From Boletus sp. NGJ (lineage: Eukaryota; Basidiomycota; Agaricomycetes; Boletales; Boletaceae), in assembly GCA_019096195.1 (NCBI GenBank), contig JAGTXK010000054.1, positions 248,001 to 312,000 of the forward strand: 64,000 nucleotides of DNA. The letters are read 5' to 3'. Shown here one piece after another: positions 12,101 through 22,430 of the stretch. Every line of letters begins with the position of its first letter. Positions within the stretch are counted from its first letter, which is position 1. The notes below the pieces were generated by a model that was given only the letters and a program-made list of their open reading frames with translations, was not told the DNA's origin and did no database searches. A program made the position numbers and the translations under genes.

Positions 12101-12259
12101 CACACCGATCTGGCCAGGACCTGTAGCGGCGCCGGAATCCGTGTACAAGAGCTGCCAGCCAGCTGTGATATTATAAGTGGGCTCGAGGTTCACGAAGGGA
12201 AAGTAGGCGATCTCAGGGGAGTCATCGTCGACGTCGAGCTGATAGAGGCTCACTGCCAT
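9188..12259 (-). CDS. Large single-pass plasma-membrane protein with long cytosolic tail
   Basis: Four exons on the minus strand (12259-12043, 11983-11743, 11658-11224, 11162-9188), all in phase, about 955 residues. The N-terminal third is an extracellular-type region with many N-glycosylation sites and two beta-rich repeats (LNGASLLVTWIG..., GTAITIYGLTSSYSGNFTV). Then comes a Ser/Thr stalk and one membrane span (GTTAAIVLAVILFLVIVGIF) followed by CCVRRRARRR as a stop-transfer signal. The remaining roughly 600 residues are Ser/Pro-rich and disordered, with PPPLPTPP-type runs that could bind SH3 or WW domains. This is a common basidiomycete architecture of unknown function, resembling wall-stress sensors only in layout. 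The start is uncertain: a hydrophobic signal-like stretch (SLFFYVAVLLSSYPP) lies just upstream in another frame, so an exon or a one-base discrepancy is likely near 12260. Confidence 0.8.
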
Positions 12260-12669
12260 TCATCCAGCGCTGGCAGGCTACGTGGGGGATATGAGGAAAG
12301 GAGGACGGCGACGTAGAAAAATAAAGAGACGCTCTGGCTGCCAAGTCGGCTGCCTCGAGGCAACGTCGTGTCGGAAATAGCTCGCGAAGTCGATGGAGGC
12401 CAGTGGGAGGATAAATAGATTAAGTACCAACTCATGTCAGACGATTCTCATTATCTTTAAATCTGCCCAAGTCAACACACGTACTTGTCTCCATATCAAC
12501 ACCCGCTCTGGTCTTATCAGCCAGCGCAGACCTGGCACAAACCCGAGACACGGACCTTTCTTGGGTAAACCTTCAGCATCCTGAGACTTCCTCCGCTGTC
12601 AACTAAGTTGGCCTGTACACAAACCAGTGCACTCTGTGTCGGTCACCTCTCACCTATCGCACTGGCAGA
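12260..12669. promoter_or_regulatory. Divergent promoter region
   Basis: Separates the divergently transcribed membrane-protein gene (-) and the Mg-chelatase-like gene (+). It may include the missing first exon of the former (a signal-peptide-like frame at about 12255-12335, minus strand). No clear TATA box or repeated operator is visible. Confidence 0.4.
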
Positions 12670-14554
12670 ATGTTAGACGCGTTACCTTCTCCTGGAACAC
12701 AGCCTTTCCTTCCCTCACTCTTAAGCAACGTCCGCTCGGCAGCCCCCGGCTTGCCTCTCGAACCCGTCATCGTTCAAGTATTGCTCCTGTGCATCATCTC
12801 CGGGGACAAGAACTTAATATTACGCACACGGGACGAAGATGTCACCCTCGTCTCCAAACTCACCGCGTTGGTAGGTATCCATCCATCCATCCTTCATTTC
12901 TTCCGACACGCCAAGCCGGGGCCATTCCCATGCTTCGCGCCAACGAACACACATGCCTTATATTAATGTTTCACCTCTAGGCCCTGAACGCGATTTTTGG
13001 CTACAACATTCACCGGCTAAAGTGCCATTCCAATTGTGCGAATAAAACACCATCCGAATTTCTGAGGTCTCTGTTCTTTGCGGTCTCGACCGTCACGCCA
13101 CCAATAGACAGCAATCCAAGTGGCTCAACCCACAAACATAGGCACAGGCGTGTTTCCAATTCGCGTAGTTCAGTGGGCAAGTTGCCTATCGCACCTTCAA
13201 TTTCTATCAGCACAGCACGTAGCAGGCGAACATCTTTATCCCGTTCAACTTCCTATCCGAGCGAATCGAAGCCATCGACTGCCACCCTTGGACGTGCGCA
13301 GTTAGACTCAGAGGACGCCGATCTGTCTACATCCGTCAACCTAGAGGGTTACTCGCAGCGTCCTAGCTTTCATCCCCCCGGCGCGCAAACAGATACACCT
13401 GTCCCGGCCTTCGCTTCTAGCATTAGTACTCATTTCCGAAATGTGTCACGCGGGAGTACTGAGGCATTGAAATTGCCCTCTGCGGTAGTCGTATCAGGCC
13501 TTGAGCTTGCAACGCTTCCTTCTCAGAAAGCAGTCCTACGGACCCTTGTGGAACGAAAAATCGTCGTGTCAGGTGAGGGAATATTTGGGCATGATCAAGA
13601 CGGTTTGACTTTGGAACTGCCCGACGAGTTTTTCATGGTATACGTGTGTCGATCTGACCCACGGGAAAGACCTCCAATATACAAGAGTCTTGTATGCATC
13701 TTTTAAATGCCTAGATCCTTGGTGACTATTTCTTTCTACAGCTTGATATGTTCGCGATGAGCTCCTTTGTCGACGTTGGGGCGCAGACACGCTCGGCAAT
13801 GCGCCAGTATCGGCCGCCTTCATCTCCGTCTGGAACACTCTCGTCACCGCATACCTCCGCGGCGTTCCCAACACTACATTCATTGAGTTCTTTATCTGAT
13901 CCGCCGACAATACCACAGTTTCTGGCGTCTCCAGTGATCCCTCCCGCTCTCCTCCGGCGACTCAAACACCTCTGCGCGACTCAGGCTCGCATAAGACCCC
14001 CGCTTAGCATCTACCTCGCTGATCTGTTCAGTGCTACACGACACTTTGGGCCGTTGGATGCCATGTTGCTTACAGTACGCGCGCGTCGAGATGCAGAAGC
14101 TCTAGTACGTGCGAGTCGGGTGCTTGGCGCAGACCGTACAGGTGCCGAGCTTATTAAAGAATATGCTGAACGGTCCCGCGAGACAGTCAGCACCTCTACC
14201 TATCTTCACTCACTTCACAGCGTAGCAAGCGCATCTTCCGACGGGCTCATGGAAGAATTTGATGTCCCGGGAACGCCCAACGCCACCGGCGGTTCCAGCC
14301 TGCAGCACAGCCTGGCCAGTCAATCGGAAGAGCCCACAGAACTTGACGTTTCGGAAGCGGATATAGCGAGGATGTTTCCGAGGGTGGTGTCACATCGGAT
14401 TCGAGTCCGGGACTCGCCGTTCGATGAAATATTGAGTAGCGCGGTTTGTGGGGCGACAAATACCCATGGTAACGAATCCCAGGAAGGAGAAACGGTCCAG
14501 TGGGAACGAGAGACGGTAAAGGATATCCTGGTACATATTTTGGCCGAGGTCTGA
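12670..14554 (+). CDS. Mg-chelatase/AAA-like fungal protein lacking an obvious P-loop
   Basis: Three exons in phase (12670-12870, 12981-13691, 13742-14554), 574 residues. A conserved core reads VVVSGLELATLPSQKAVLRT, then LPDEFFMVYVCRSDPRERPP and YKSLLDMFAMSS. This matches the sensor/arginine-finger half of the fungal 'magnesium chelatase-like' proteins. The C-terminal half has the helical lid-like segment PALLRRLKHLCATQARIRPP and ends with MFPRVVSHRIRVRDSP, also typical of that group. I see no Walker A (GxxGxGKS/T), so it may not hydrolyse ATP. Residues about 100-250 are Ser-rich and probably disordered. Function unknown. The family assignment rests on pattern memory and is moderate. Confidence 0.6.
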
Positions 14555-14758
14555 ATGTCTGCTCGGGTCGGCGTTAACGACGCTCATTCTATCCATTCAA
14601 TGACAATTAATGAAAGGATGTATTGGTCTCAAGGCGACCGAGAATATTAATGGTGCAGGGACGTTAGATTTGTAGGGTTTACGCACAATGATGAATGGAG
14701 TAGACGTATCCTTGCCATTTGGATTACATGATACTGTAACCCTCGACAGTCACCGATT

Positions 14759-16410
14759 ATGACGAACGGACCACCAACATCCCAAGCAGGGCCCTCGCTG
14801 GCGTCTACGGCGCTGTCCAACACGTCGGAAACGATATCGCAACAGCCATATTATAATTCCGTCCAAACGAACGCCCAGGCTGGCCCCTCACAACCTCCAC
14901 AGCAACCCGTGCAATACACTCAAGCCCACCTCGCCCAACAAGCACAGTCCCAAGCGCAGACGCAAGGCCAGCAAAATGCAACCCAAGCCTACTACATGGG
15001 CTACCCACCCGGCGCCTGGCAGAACGCGTGGCAGCTCTCTGGATATCCCTACGCCACGTCTGGGAGTTCACCTTATCAGCAGACACACTACACCCAGATT
15101 CCGAGTCCGTACGCGCAGTATCGACAGTATCAGCCGCAACAGACGGCCCGCCAGCGCAAACCCCCACCGAAGCCGCGCACACCGACACCCGAGCCCGTAT
15201 ACAGACATTGGGACGAAGTCATACGCGCGTTCCTGAAGAAAGTGGGGTTGACACAAGCGCTAAGGGGATTCGAGGACGACATGGTCGTCTTGAATGCTGA
15301 TTGGGAGAGAAAGAGTGTCCCTGGGGCGATTGGTGATTTAGTACGCGATCTCATGGTGCGGAGAACACGCTTTTCTGGATGCAAGTTGGTTGACATGTCA
15401 TTTTCACGTGCCAGACGTTGGGCAAATTCAAAGAAGGGGAAGAACCGAAGGAGCGTCCGCTCGAAGAACGAAAGCTTGACTGTGTTCATCTGAGTACTGG
15501 CGCCGAGCCTCAGTCCCAGTCCACAGTAAGCCTGAAAGTCCCCCATTATCGCCAACGTTATTCATTGGGAACGCGTTTAAAGACCACGAAAGCTATTTCG
15601 CAGTTCCTTGCCCAAAATCGCGCAAAGAACGACGCGTCGAATCGCGTAGAGTTTCTTGAATCCTTGGCACAAAAGCGACGGCGACTCAACATCGATCCGG
15701 AGAGCACCGAGCATATCCCATCGTGCGCAAGAACAGACGCTAAACCCCTGGACAGAGACTCCCAAATGAAATATGACATAGCAAAGAATGAAGATGGGCC
15801 CCTGAGGAGGACAGTGAAAGGTCTGGATGGAAAAGCAGCACAGCCGAAAGAGAAGCTGGGTGCTCTTACAGATGATGCATCAAGCAAACTCCAGCCTGCA
15901 ATAGATGAGAGGCTGAGGAACATTGAATCGCATGTCGCGGTACGCTACGGTAATGTCACCTATTCCCTCCAGAGTTACATCCCTTGATGGTCCCCAAAGT
16001 TCCTGCACAACCACGTACACTACTTGCGCGTCTGCAGTTTCTAGAAGACCATATCACACGATTAGAGAAAGAATATCCACCATGGGCGGCGTTACACTTC
16101 AACCAACCCAACCGCGGTGTGAGTAGTTGTGCTGACACTTTTTTCCTATTTTCTGATAACGTGTTCTCAGTGGCCGCCGCCTCCGCGCCAAACGCCTATC
16201 ATTGTTCCTTCACATCTCACCACGAAGGATGCGCCTGTTGAAAATAGCACAGCTTCTACTACCGCGGCTACCCCTCTTGGCGGCAGCGACGAAGCTACCG
16301 GTGCACTAACCAAAGGGAAGAACAAGAACAAATCAAGCTTGCATCGTGCTGTTTTGGAGAAACTCGAGGTGCAAAAAGCCATGAACGACCTGGCAGGAGC
16401 GCAGAGATGA
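14759..16410 (+). CDS. MBIP-like protein (MAP3K12-binding inhibitory protein 1 family)
   Basis: Four exons in phase (14759-15355, 15415-15949, 16000-16118, 16171-16410), 496 residues. The N-terminus is Gln/Tyr/Pro-rich and low in complexity, followed by a helical block (YRHWDEVIRAFLKKVGLTQA). The C-terminal half carries the family signature: DERLRNIESHVAVRY, then RLQFLEDHITRLEKEYPPWA and HFNQPNRGWPPPPRQTPIIV. In animals MBIP belongs to the ATAC histone acetyltransferase complex; in fungi the role is unproven. The Q-rich head and coiled coil fit a nuclear adaptor. It follows the Mg-chelatase-like gene tandemly at 204 bases. Confidence 0.65.
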
Positions 16411-16797
16411 GACAACTCACACGAAGTCACCCTGACAACCATCGATCATTTTGCGTTCTTTGACGATCCTCAGCCGGCACCGAGCATCCTGTGTTGAGCT
16501 CGCGGGTCCTACGGGGTTACCGCTCCGTCGCTCTTCCTTGTCGCCAAGTCTGCTAATCCAAATTGCGGCTCATCTTCGAATTTCACCGGCACAGGTTCCC
16601 CATAAATTGTTCACGAATGAATCGTTGTACTTTTTTATCACGCAGTGCACGGCCGAGACAGCGCCAGCCAATTGGATCCTCGCAAACCAAGGGACCAGCA
16701 AAGTACATTTAATAGCGGCCTTCCCCCTCCACGGGCGTGATACCTGAAACGCGTACACAAATTCGCTGTGTGCACGATGACGTATCGTCGGTCACAG
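16411..16797. other. Convergent intergenic region
   Basis: Between the stops of the MBIP-like gene (+) and the F-box gene (-). No gene, RNA or repeat recognised; it should hold both 3' untranslated regions. Confidence 0.5.
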
Positions 16798-18525
16798 TTA
16801 CGGATACCGCCTTCCATTCTTCCTATAGTCTTTCTTCGTTGCATATATACAACTAAATTGAACGATTTTTGACCTAAACCATGGCAACATGTCGGGTTCG
16901 ATGTTTGGACATCCGTCCACCTTGAGTATTGTAATGATGGCACATTTCTCCGCCAACTCAACAACTTCGGATGCGTATTGCACGCGGGTCTTGACGAAGG
17001 CATACGCGTTCGACGTGGTGAGGTCGGAACACCAAGAGACGTCGATATGTTTTAGTGCACGACACGGTAGTCCGTGTAGCGGATCGACTGTTTTGGGGGT
17101 AAGAAACTGGAACACCTCGTTCACGACTGCATGGACGGCATTGATCTGTAACGTCTCGAGGTTCGGCGTGCATGACAGGAGCGTTGGTAGGGTGCTTGGA
17201 CTCAGACTGCAAGTGGCGATACGGAGCTCAACAAGAGAAGGACAGGATGCGATATGGAGCAGAGTCTCGTCCGCCATAGTGGCAGTAGTGAACATGCCAA
17301 AGTGCGTGATCGACGGCGCAACGATGGCACGTAGGACAGGGAAAGGGTTGATCATGTTTCGACACTCGATGCTTTTGAGGTTGTCCATAGACGTGAGGGG
17401 AGCGTTGTTATCTAGGTCGAGGTCGAGGTGCTCTACTCTCGGCATATTCAAGATGAATCTCTCTAGTGATGGATTGGCTGTAAACACTCGCATGGAAAAA
17501 CGACCGATGAACCCAGTGAGGTGCAACTCCTTGAGCTGTTGGATCCGTTGCCACCATTCCTCCATCATATAAATGGTTCCATCTAAACGAAGAGTTCTGA
17601 GGTTCCAATCGGGACCGGAGAGACAACAAGATAGCTGGTCAGAGGACGTGAATCCAAGCAAGGTCAGTTCGCCAAGCTTCGAGAACGTATGCGGGAAGGA
17701 GATATCCGAGAGCATCTGATGGAGCTCAACAAATGCTTCGCCATCAATGCAGAGGCTCGATAGATCGTCCCAGGATAAATCCCGGAGTTGAGCAAAAACG
17801 GAGGCTCTATCCAGCTGTGAAACGGCAACCGAGATGCGAACAATGCGGTTCTTGGCGCGGTGTTTCCACAACTTTGCTTTTTGCAAGGGGTGTTTCTTGG
17901 ATAACACGAGCGTTTGCCATGCAGAGGGAGTGTTGACGAGAATTCGTCGCCAGTGTCCACAGACGTGAGAGAGCTTGACAGCCCATGTGTGATCCTCGCC
18001 GATCAGCGCGGTGAAGACCTCTACCAGAGTCTCCACTGGCAGTTTTCCTAAGAGGTATGAGGTCTGGGCAACCTGCGATAGCCGCTGCTTTTCGGCAGCC
18101 ACCTGCGCAGTGATAGCCTTCTCTCGCAGTTGTGCTAGTTGACTGTGCCGCTGGACATCCTCCGGTCGTAGACGACTCAAAGCATGGTCAGCCATCTTGA
18201 TAGCGGAGTCATATTTCCCGAGAAGATCGAAGAGACGCGCTGAGCGACCGTAACCCTGCCATCGGTCGGGTGCAAGGTCAATAACACGTTTCGAGTCAAG
18301 AAGAGCAGCTTTGAGATTGCCGAGTTTTTCGTGTACCGCTGCACGCGAATCGTAGATGATGAAAGTGCCGCCTTGCAGTTCAGCAGCCTGTTGGAACTCG
18401 GATTTGGGAATAACTGCAATGTCACGAATATTAAGTCTTACCTGGTTCATGTGAATGAGTGCTCCCTCGAGGTCACCACGTTTGAAACAGACAACTCCCT
18501 TGTCGAAAGTGGCTTTCCATGCCAT
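16798..18525 (-). CDS. TPR/F-box leucine-rich-repeat protein
   Basis: Minus strand, two exons (18525-18442 and 18387-16798), 557 residues, starting MAWKATFDKGVVCFKRGDLE. The first about 130 residues form tetratricopeptide repeats (ELQGGTFIIYDSRAAVHEKL, APDRWQGYGRSARLFDLLGK). An F-box follows (GKLPVETLVEVFTALI ... LSHVCGHWRRILVNTPSAW), then leucine-rich repeats to the C-terminus. Such proteins recruit substrates to SCF ubiquitin ligases (family knowledge); the target is unknown. The 54-base intron (18388-18441) is a multiple of three with no stop, so unspliced reading is also open. I removed it because the donor GTAAGA and the family pattern 'LEGALIHMNQ-AAELQGGTF' fit. An upstream in-frame ATG at 18648 is an alternative start. 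Confidence 0.85.
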   Translation of the reverse strand: MAWKATFDKGVVCFKRGDLEGALIHMNQVRLNIRDIAVIPKSEFQQAAELQGGTFIIYDSRAAVHEKLGNLKAALLDSKRVIDLAPDRWQGYGRSARLFDLLGKYDSAIKMADHALSRLRPEDVQRHSQLAQLREKAITAQVAAEKQRLSQVAQTSYLLGKLPVETLVEVFTALIGEDHTWAVKLSHVCGHWRRILVNTPSAWQTLVLSKKHPLQKAKLWKHRAKNRIVRISVAVSQLDRASVFAQLRDLSWDDLSSLCIDGEAFVELHQMLSDISFPHTFSKLGELTLLGFTSSDQLSCCLSGPDWNLRTLRLDGTIYMMEEWWQRIQQLKELHLTGFIGRFSMRVFTANPSLERFILNMPRVEHLDLDLDNNAPLTSMDNLKSIECRNMINPFPVLRAIVAPSITHFGMFTTATMADETLLHIASCPSLVELRIATCSLSPSTLPTLLSCTPNLETLQINAVHAVVNEVFQFLTPKTVDPLHGLPCRALKHIDVSWCSDLTTSNAYAFVKTRVQYASEVVELAEKCAIITILKVDGCPNIEPDMLPWFRSKIVQFSCIYATKKDYRKNGRRYP

Positions 18526-18793
18526 AGTAGCAATGATGAGACTTGTAGAACGGTGTCGGAGCCTGATTTCGTCGCGCCTCCCGTCTTTACGTAGTGTACA
18601 GCAACTTTGCTGTGTTAAAATCGCCCTTTTGCCGCAGTGTTGAAGCAAGTCAGAAGTTCGGGCAGTGACTGGTTCAATATTCTTTGTGCATTGTCACACA
18701 TAGCAAGGTATGCATGTCGAATTGAGAACCCGTTCCGTTATTCCTTTCTCACCTGTCATTCGACATCCAACCAGGTTCAACTAAGCAGTACCC
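18526..18793. promoter_or_regulatory. Compact divergent promoter between F-box gene and NAA10
   Basis: 268 bases between two divergent start codons. It must carry both promoters; no individual site is clear. Confidence 0.5.
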
Positions 18794-19624
18794 ATGAACA
18801 TACGCAGGGTAGAGGTATGTTCCTGCACCTCAACATGTGGTGGCACTCACGAGCGTGAACCACCCATTGTTATTTGCACTGTCGGTCCTGGCGTTCGGCC
18901 AGCTCCACGATATTGTGAATGTCCTCACATGTAACCTTTGTAACATTCCTGAAAACTACTACATGCGGTATTGTGAGCTTCCCCATTGGTGCAAGCTGCG
19001 GCATCACCCCTTGAACTGACCACCAGGGACGTGCATAATACTCACCTGGCCAGACTTGTCCTTTCTGGCCGAGGACGAGAGCGGGAAGGTGGTGGGGTAT
19101 GTCCTGTCATCAATGTGCGTCATTCTTTGGTCGAGCGACTAAATCTGATCGGGCAGTAGAGAACCTGAGGAGGATGGCGACTCAGATATACCGATTGGTC
19201 AGGTCAATTCGTTGGCCGTCCTCAAACCATACAGAAGGCTTGGTCTCGCCCAAAAGCTGATGGATCGAACCAGTGCGTGCTCCTTCTTTGCGCTGGTCAT
19301 CGTCGTAAACGTCGCAGGCCAACATGGTGATTCTAGAGGACGCCATGTTACGCGAGGACGTCGACATTGAACACATCCAGTTACATGTCCGAAAATCGAA
19401 CAAGGCTGCACTTTCGTTGTATAAGAAGCTCGGTTACCAGATAGTTCGCGATGATAAGAAGTACTGTAGGTTTTTTGTTCATTACCTGCAGACTTGCTCG
19501 TCCATGTAACACATGTTGTGCAGATGCCGATGAAGAGGATGCGTTCATAATGCAACTTCTTCTCTCAGAGCCGCAGGAGAGACCGAGGTCTGTTTTTTAC
19601 TCTCTCTCCAGCGCGTATTTCTGA
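18794..19624 (+). CDS. NAA10: NAA10/ARD1, catalytic subunit of the NatA N-terminal acetyltransferase
   Basis: Co-translationally acetylates N-terminal Ser/Ala/Thr/Gly residues with its partner NAA15 on the ribosome (family knowledge). Six exons: 18794-18814, 18903-18972, 19027-19114, 19157-19272, 19318-19465 and 19524-19624. The product reads MNIRRVE..., [51 protein letters not shown] (the acetyl-CoA loop RRLGLA) and [19 protein letters not shown], and ends near ...[11 protein letters not shown]. Exons sum to 544 bases, one too many for an even frame. The break falls at the exon 4/5 joint, where no other GT...AG pair repairs it. Because NAA10 is normally single-copy and important, a sequence error or unusual splice is likelier than a pseudogene. 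It diverges from the F-box gene. Confidence 0.9.
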
Positions 19625-19889
19625 CATACGGCACGCGGATGATGTAGTTGTATTCAGAGACGCCCACGGAAAACATGGGTTGCAAACTTGTGGCATTTCA
19701 TGCACGACAAACCACAGCAGTTCGCGTTGGCCCTTCTTCGAAGGAGAAATTCGGATCCATAACCATTGCCTTACCACCACTTCGTTCTTTTCATCTATAC
19801 CGTCCATATTTCGTAGTGGCGACGGATATGCGGGTCACACTTTATACCTTGTAAGTAATATGCCACGTTAGCTGTATGGTGCAAATAAA
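19625..19889. other. Intergenic, nothing recognised
   Basis: Short stretch after NAA10 and before the oxidoreductase relic. Open frames are short and mutually inconsistent. Confidence 0.4.
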
Positions 19890-20640
19890 GCTAGATTTTG
19901 AAACCGTCGGTGAGACCCACGACATTGTCTGGGTCTACCATAGCTTTGATCGCCTGCAATTTTGGCAGATTAGCTCCATAGATGTCGACCAAGGGTATAT
20001 CGTAAATGGTGTATCGTAAATAGTGTGTTTGAGTATAGAGGGGCGTTGGCGACATCCATTTGGCCGACACCGATGGCTTGCGCTTTCAGCGTGTTTGCGC
20101 TCGTCAATGCCCCATCCTGGAAGATCTGGTCAGAAGTGGGCGATAACTGTCGCCATACATAGTAGATGTTTAGCGGCAAGGAACCTTCCGTGAAGGCGGG
20201 TATGCAGATGACGTAGTGCTGCGTCTAAAGAGCGTTGTCCGAGATTCGAGAGCAAGAATTACGCCACAACACTCGAGCGGATGGTCAGAGACTCGCCCTT
20301 GTGATGAAAATATTTCTATGCACTCACCACAGTCTCCTTGACGATGGACTTGAGTAAGGAAAGTGGATAACTCGTCACAGAAATCGTGTTGAAGATGCCT
20401 TTGTGGAAGGGTTACTGGCAGTACCACCGCACGAATTAACAAAAAGTACAGTCACCGTGTCCCATAGGTCGCATTCGAAGGCAAGACTGCACAACGATAG
20501 AAATGAACGAGCGGAAACATCCTGCGTGAGCGAGGGAATCGCCAAGAACTCGTGGAAGACTGCAGCAGGTGGTAGAGCATCGTAGAAATTTGGCTCTGAG
20601 ACGCCTGGCCATGTGCTAAGAGTCAACATCTTTAAAAGAT
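19890..20640 (-). pseudogene. Relic of a FAD-linked oxidoreductase (berberine-bridge/glucooligosaccharide-oxidase type)
   Basis: The minus strand holds pieces of the C-terminal half of this family: an internal segment ALPPAAVFHEFLAIPSLTQD (about 20540-20600), a middle piece around 20000-20170, and a C-terminus reading DIYGANLPKLQAIKAMVDPD then NVVGLTDGFKI and a stop near 19891. The pieces are in different frames with stops between them, and the FAD-binding N-terminal half is not found upstream. Family members oxidise sugars or alkaloids using a bicovalent flavin. This copy looks dead. It marks the start of a decayed stretch (19.9-22.6 kb). Confidence 0.6.
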
Positions 20641-21589
20641 AGTGCGCGCATGTCCACCGCGGTGTAATTGATTAGACCTCCCTATACATTATACATCAGC
20701 AAGAACCTCTAAATAACTCTCAGCATGGAAGGGTTGCATACCCAAAGTTGCGTTTGCGGGGATGTGTTCAGTGTGAACCTAGTTTCGATACCTTGAAAGC
20801 CGATTACCGCGGTGATTGTCGATAGCAGTACTTTCCAGCACATAGAATTATTGAGACCTCCCTACGAGTAGATAAACGAAGTTATCGCGTCGTACGCCAT
20901 TTGGGAGGAAAGCATAAAGTCCCGAGAAGGCGAGAAAAATGTTGGGGTATGTGGTCTGGTACAATGATCCAAAGGGAGGTCGCACCGTGACATGGCTGGG
21001 TTTGTCAGGGTGGCTCGTCGAGGAGAACATTCCAAAGAGGGTGTTCGCTCTGCCAGGGATGATTCTCCAGGATCTGCTCTGCCGTCGCAAATTGAATGTA
21101 TGGCAAATTGAATGTATGCAGGGGAAGTTAGCATGCTTGACGTTATAGTCCCTAGATTTTCTATCGTTAGACTTAGAATTGATCTACCGTTTGAGCGAGC
21201 GTGAACTCGATGTAGAAGCACAGAAAGTCGTGCTACAAGGCTGAAATGGGCAGCATCTCAAGAACCTGAATAAAGAGAACATACTATTGGACCGAGTGAA
21301 CGGTTCTGAGGTATCGAGCGACGACCATCAGAGTCGGAAATCCCTTCGAGGAAATGAAAGGGTCAGAACAAAGGTAAAGGCGTCAAGACCGAAAAGACAC
21401 CGCTGACATCGACTCTGTGAACTACGGATCATCCTATGATCCAGACCCGCTGGTGCTTTGGGGATCCCTACCCGCGAGTCCCGGTATCTCGTGCGACTCT
21501 TTCCTGCTCGTCCTAATGCATTTCCAATATAATGGGTCAGCACTGTTTTCGTGAGCTGGTCCACTAACTTGGTGTTACTAATTTCCTTG
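20641..21589. other. Decayed intergenic DNA
   Basis: No conserved open frame, RNA or clear repeat. Composition resembles host DNA. It lies between two degraded sequences and may itself be unrecognisable transposon debris. Confidence 0.35.
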
Positions 21590-22430
21590 TTTCCCCCCCT
21601 CAGCTTTTAATGTCTTAGCTAGAAGCTGATCGATTGGATTAGCCGTCCCTTCAACGCCTGTAGTGCCTAGGACGATTGCGCACTTGCTACACCTACCGCC
21701 TCTGGCAGGTGGCTCGCCAGATTGTGAACATATAATCAGTTCCTGACCGAGAAGGCGGTGGGTGTGGATGCTAGCCGGGTTGAAAAAGAGAAGCAAGTAT
21801 TCATCCTTTCACGCTATCTGACCGGCAAAGCCCATTAACTCTATGTTCATAAGGTTACCGATGACCCTTACCAACGGGAGTTGCATGACTTCTTCCTCGA
21901 CGTGCCTTTGTGGATTTCAGAACAAAACAACTCAAAAGCTAAACAATTGCCTTCAACAGGGACGCTCTCTGTGTCCATGTCTCTGACCTACATGAGCTCT
22001 GGAACCTAATAGGGGATGTGAGTGAAAGAGAAAGGTCACCAAGCTTTGGAAGGATAAGGTAAATCCTGAAAGTCATCTTTGCTCGAGGTCATTGCGGTAG
22101 CCGAGGTGATAGAAATTGCTCAGTCAGTCGAAGAGGTTAGGGAATGGCTCAGCAACCTGAGGGTAAGGGGCTGCGAGCAAGCTACAGCCAGGCGGTGCCC
22201 ATTTTAGACTTCGTAATCTCAAAAGAACGTGATACTACTCACAATATTTGCTGCTGAAGTTGATTGACTGACAATTTCCAAGAGTGCAAGTCAGCCGAGT
22301 CCGAGTAAAAACCATCGTACAACGGAGCTACTTTGGCTAAGCCCGGAATTTCTGACCGGGGCCGGAAAACAACTTACGAGAAAGACGCACGTAGCCCCGG
22401 AGAAAGCCCAGCGCAGATGAATCATGAAGT
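21590..22430 (+). mobile_element. Fossil of a Ty3/gypsy-type LTR retrotransposon (gag region)
   Basis: Peptide fragments on the plus strand match the capsid-like part of basidiomycete Ty3/gypsy Gag (a piece like FILSRYLTGKAH, then one like HKVTDDPYQRELHDFF, then a segment resembling 'KLW-KD-K-NPES'). Only the gag region is recognisable; no pol, long terminal repeat or target duplication was seen. The copy is clearly broken in several places and looks old. Confidence 0.5.

Noticed and set aside
13150-13200. tRNA-like run around GCGTAGTTCAGTGGGCAAG
   Set aside because: It resembles a D arm only; there is no matching acceptor or T arm, and it sits inside the Mg-chelatase-like coding exon.
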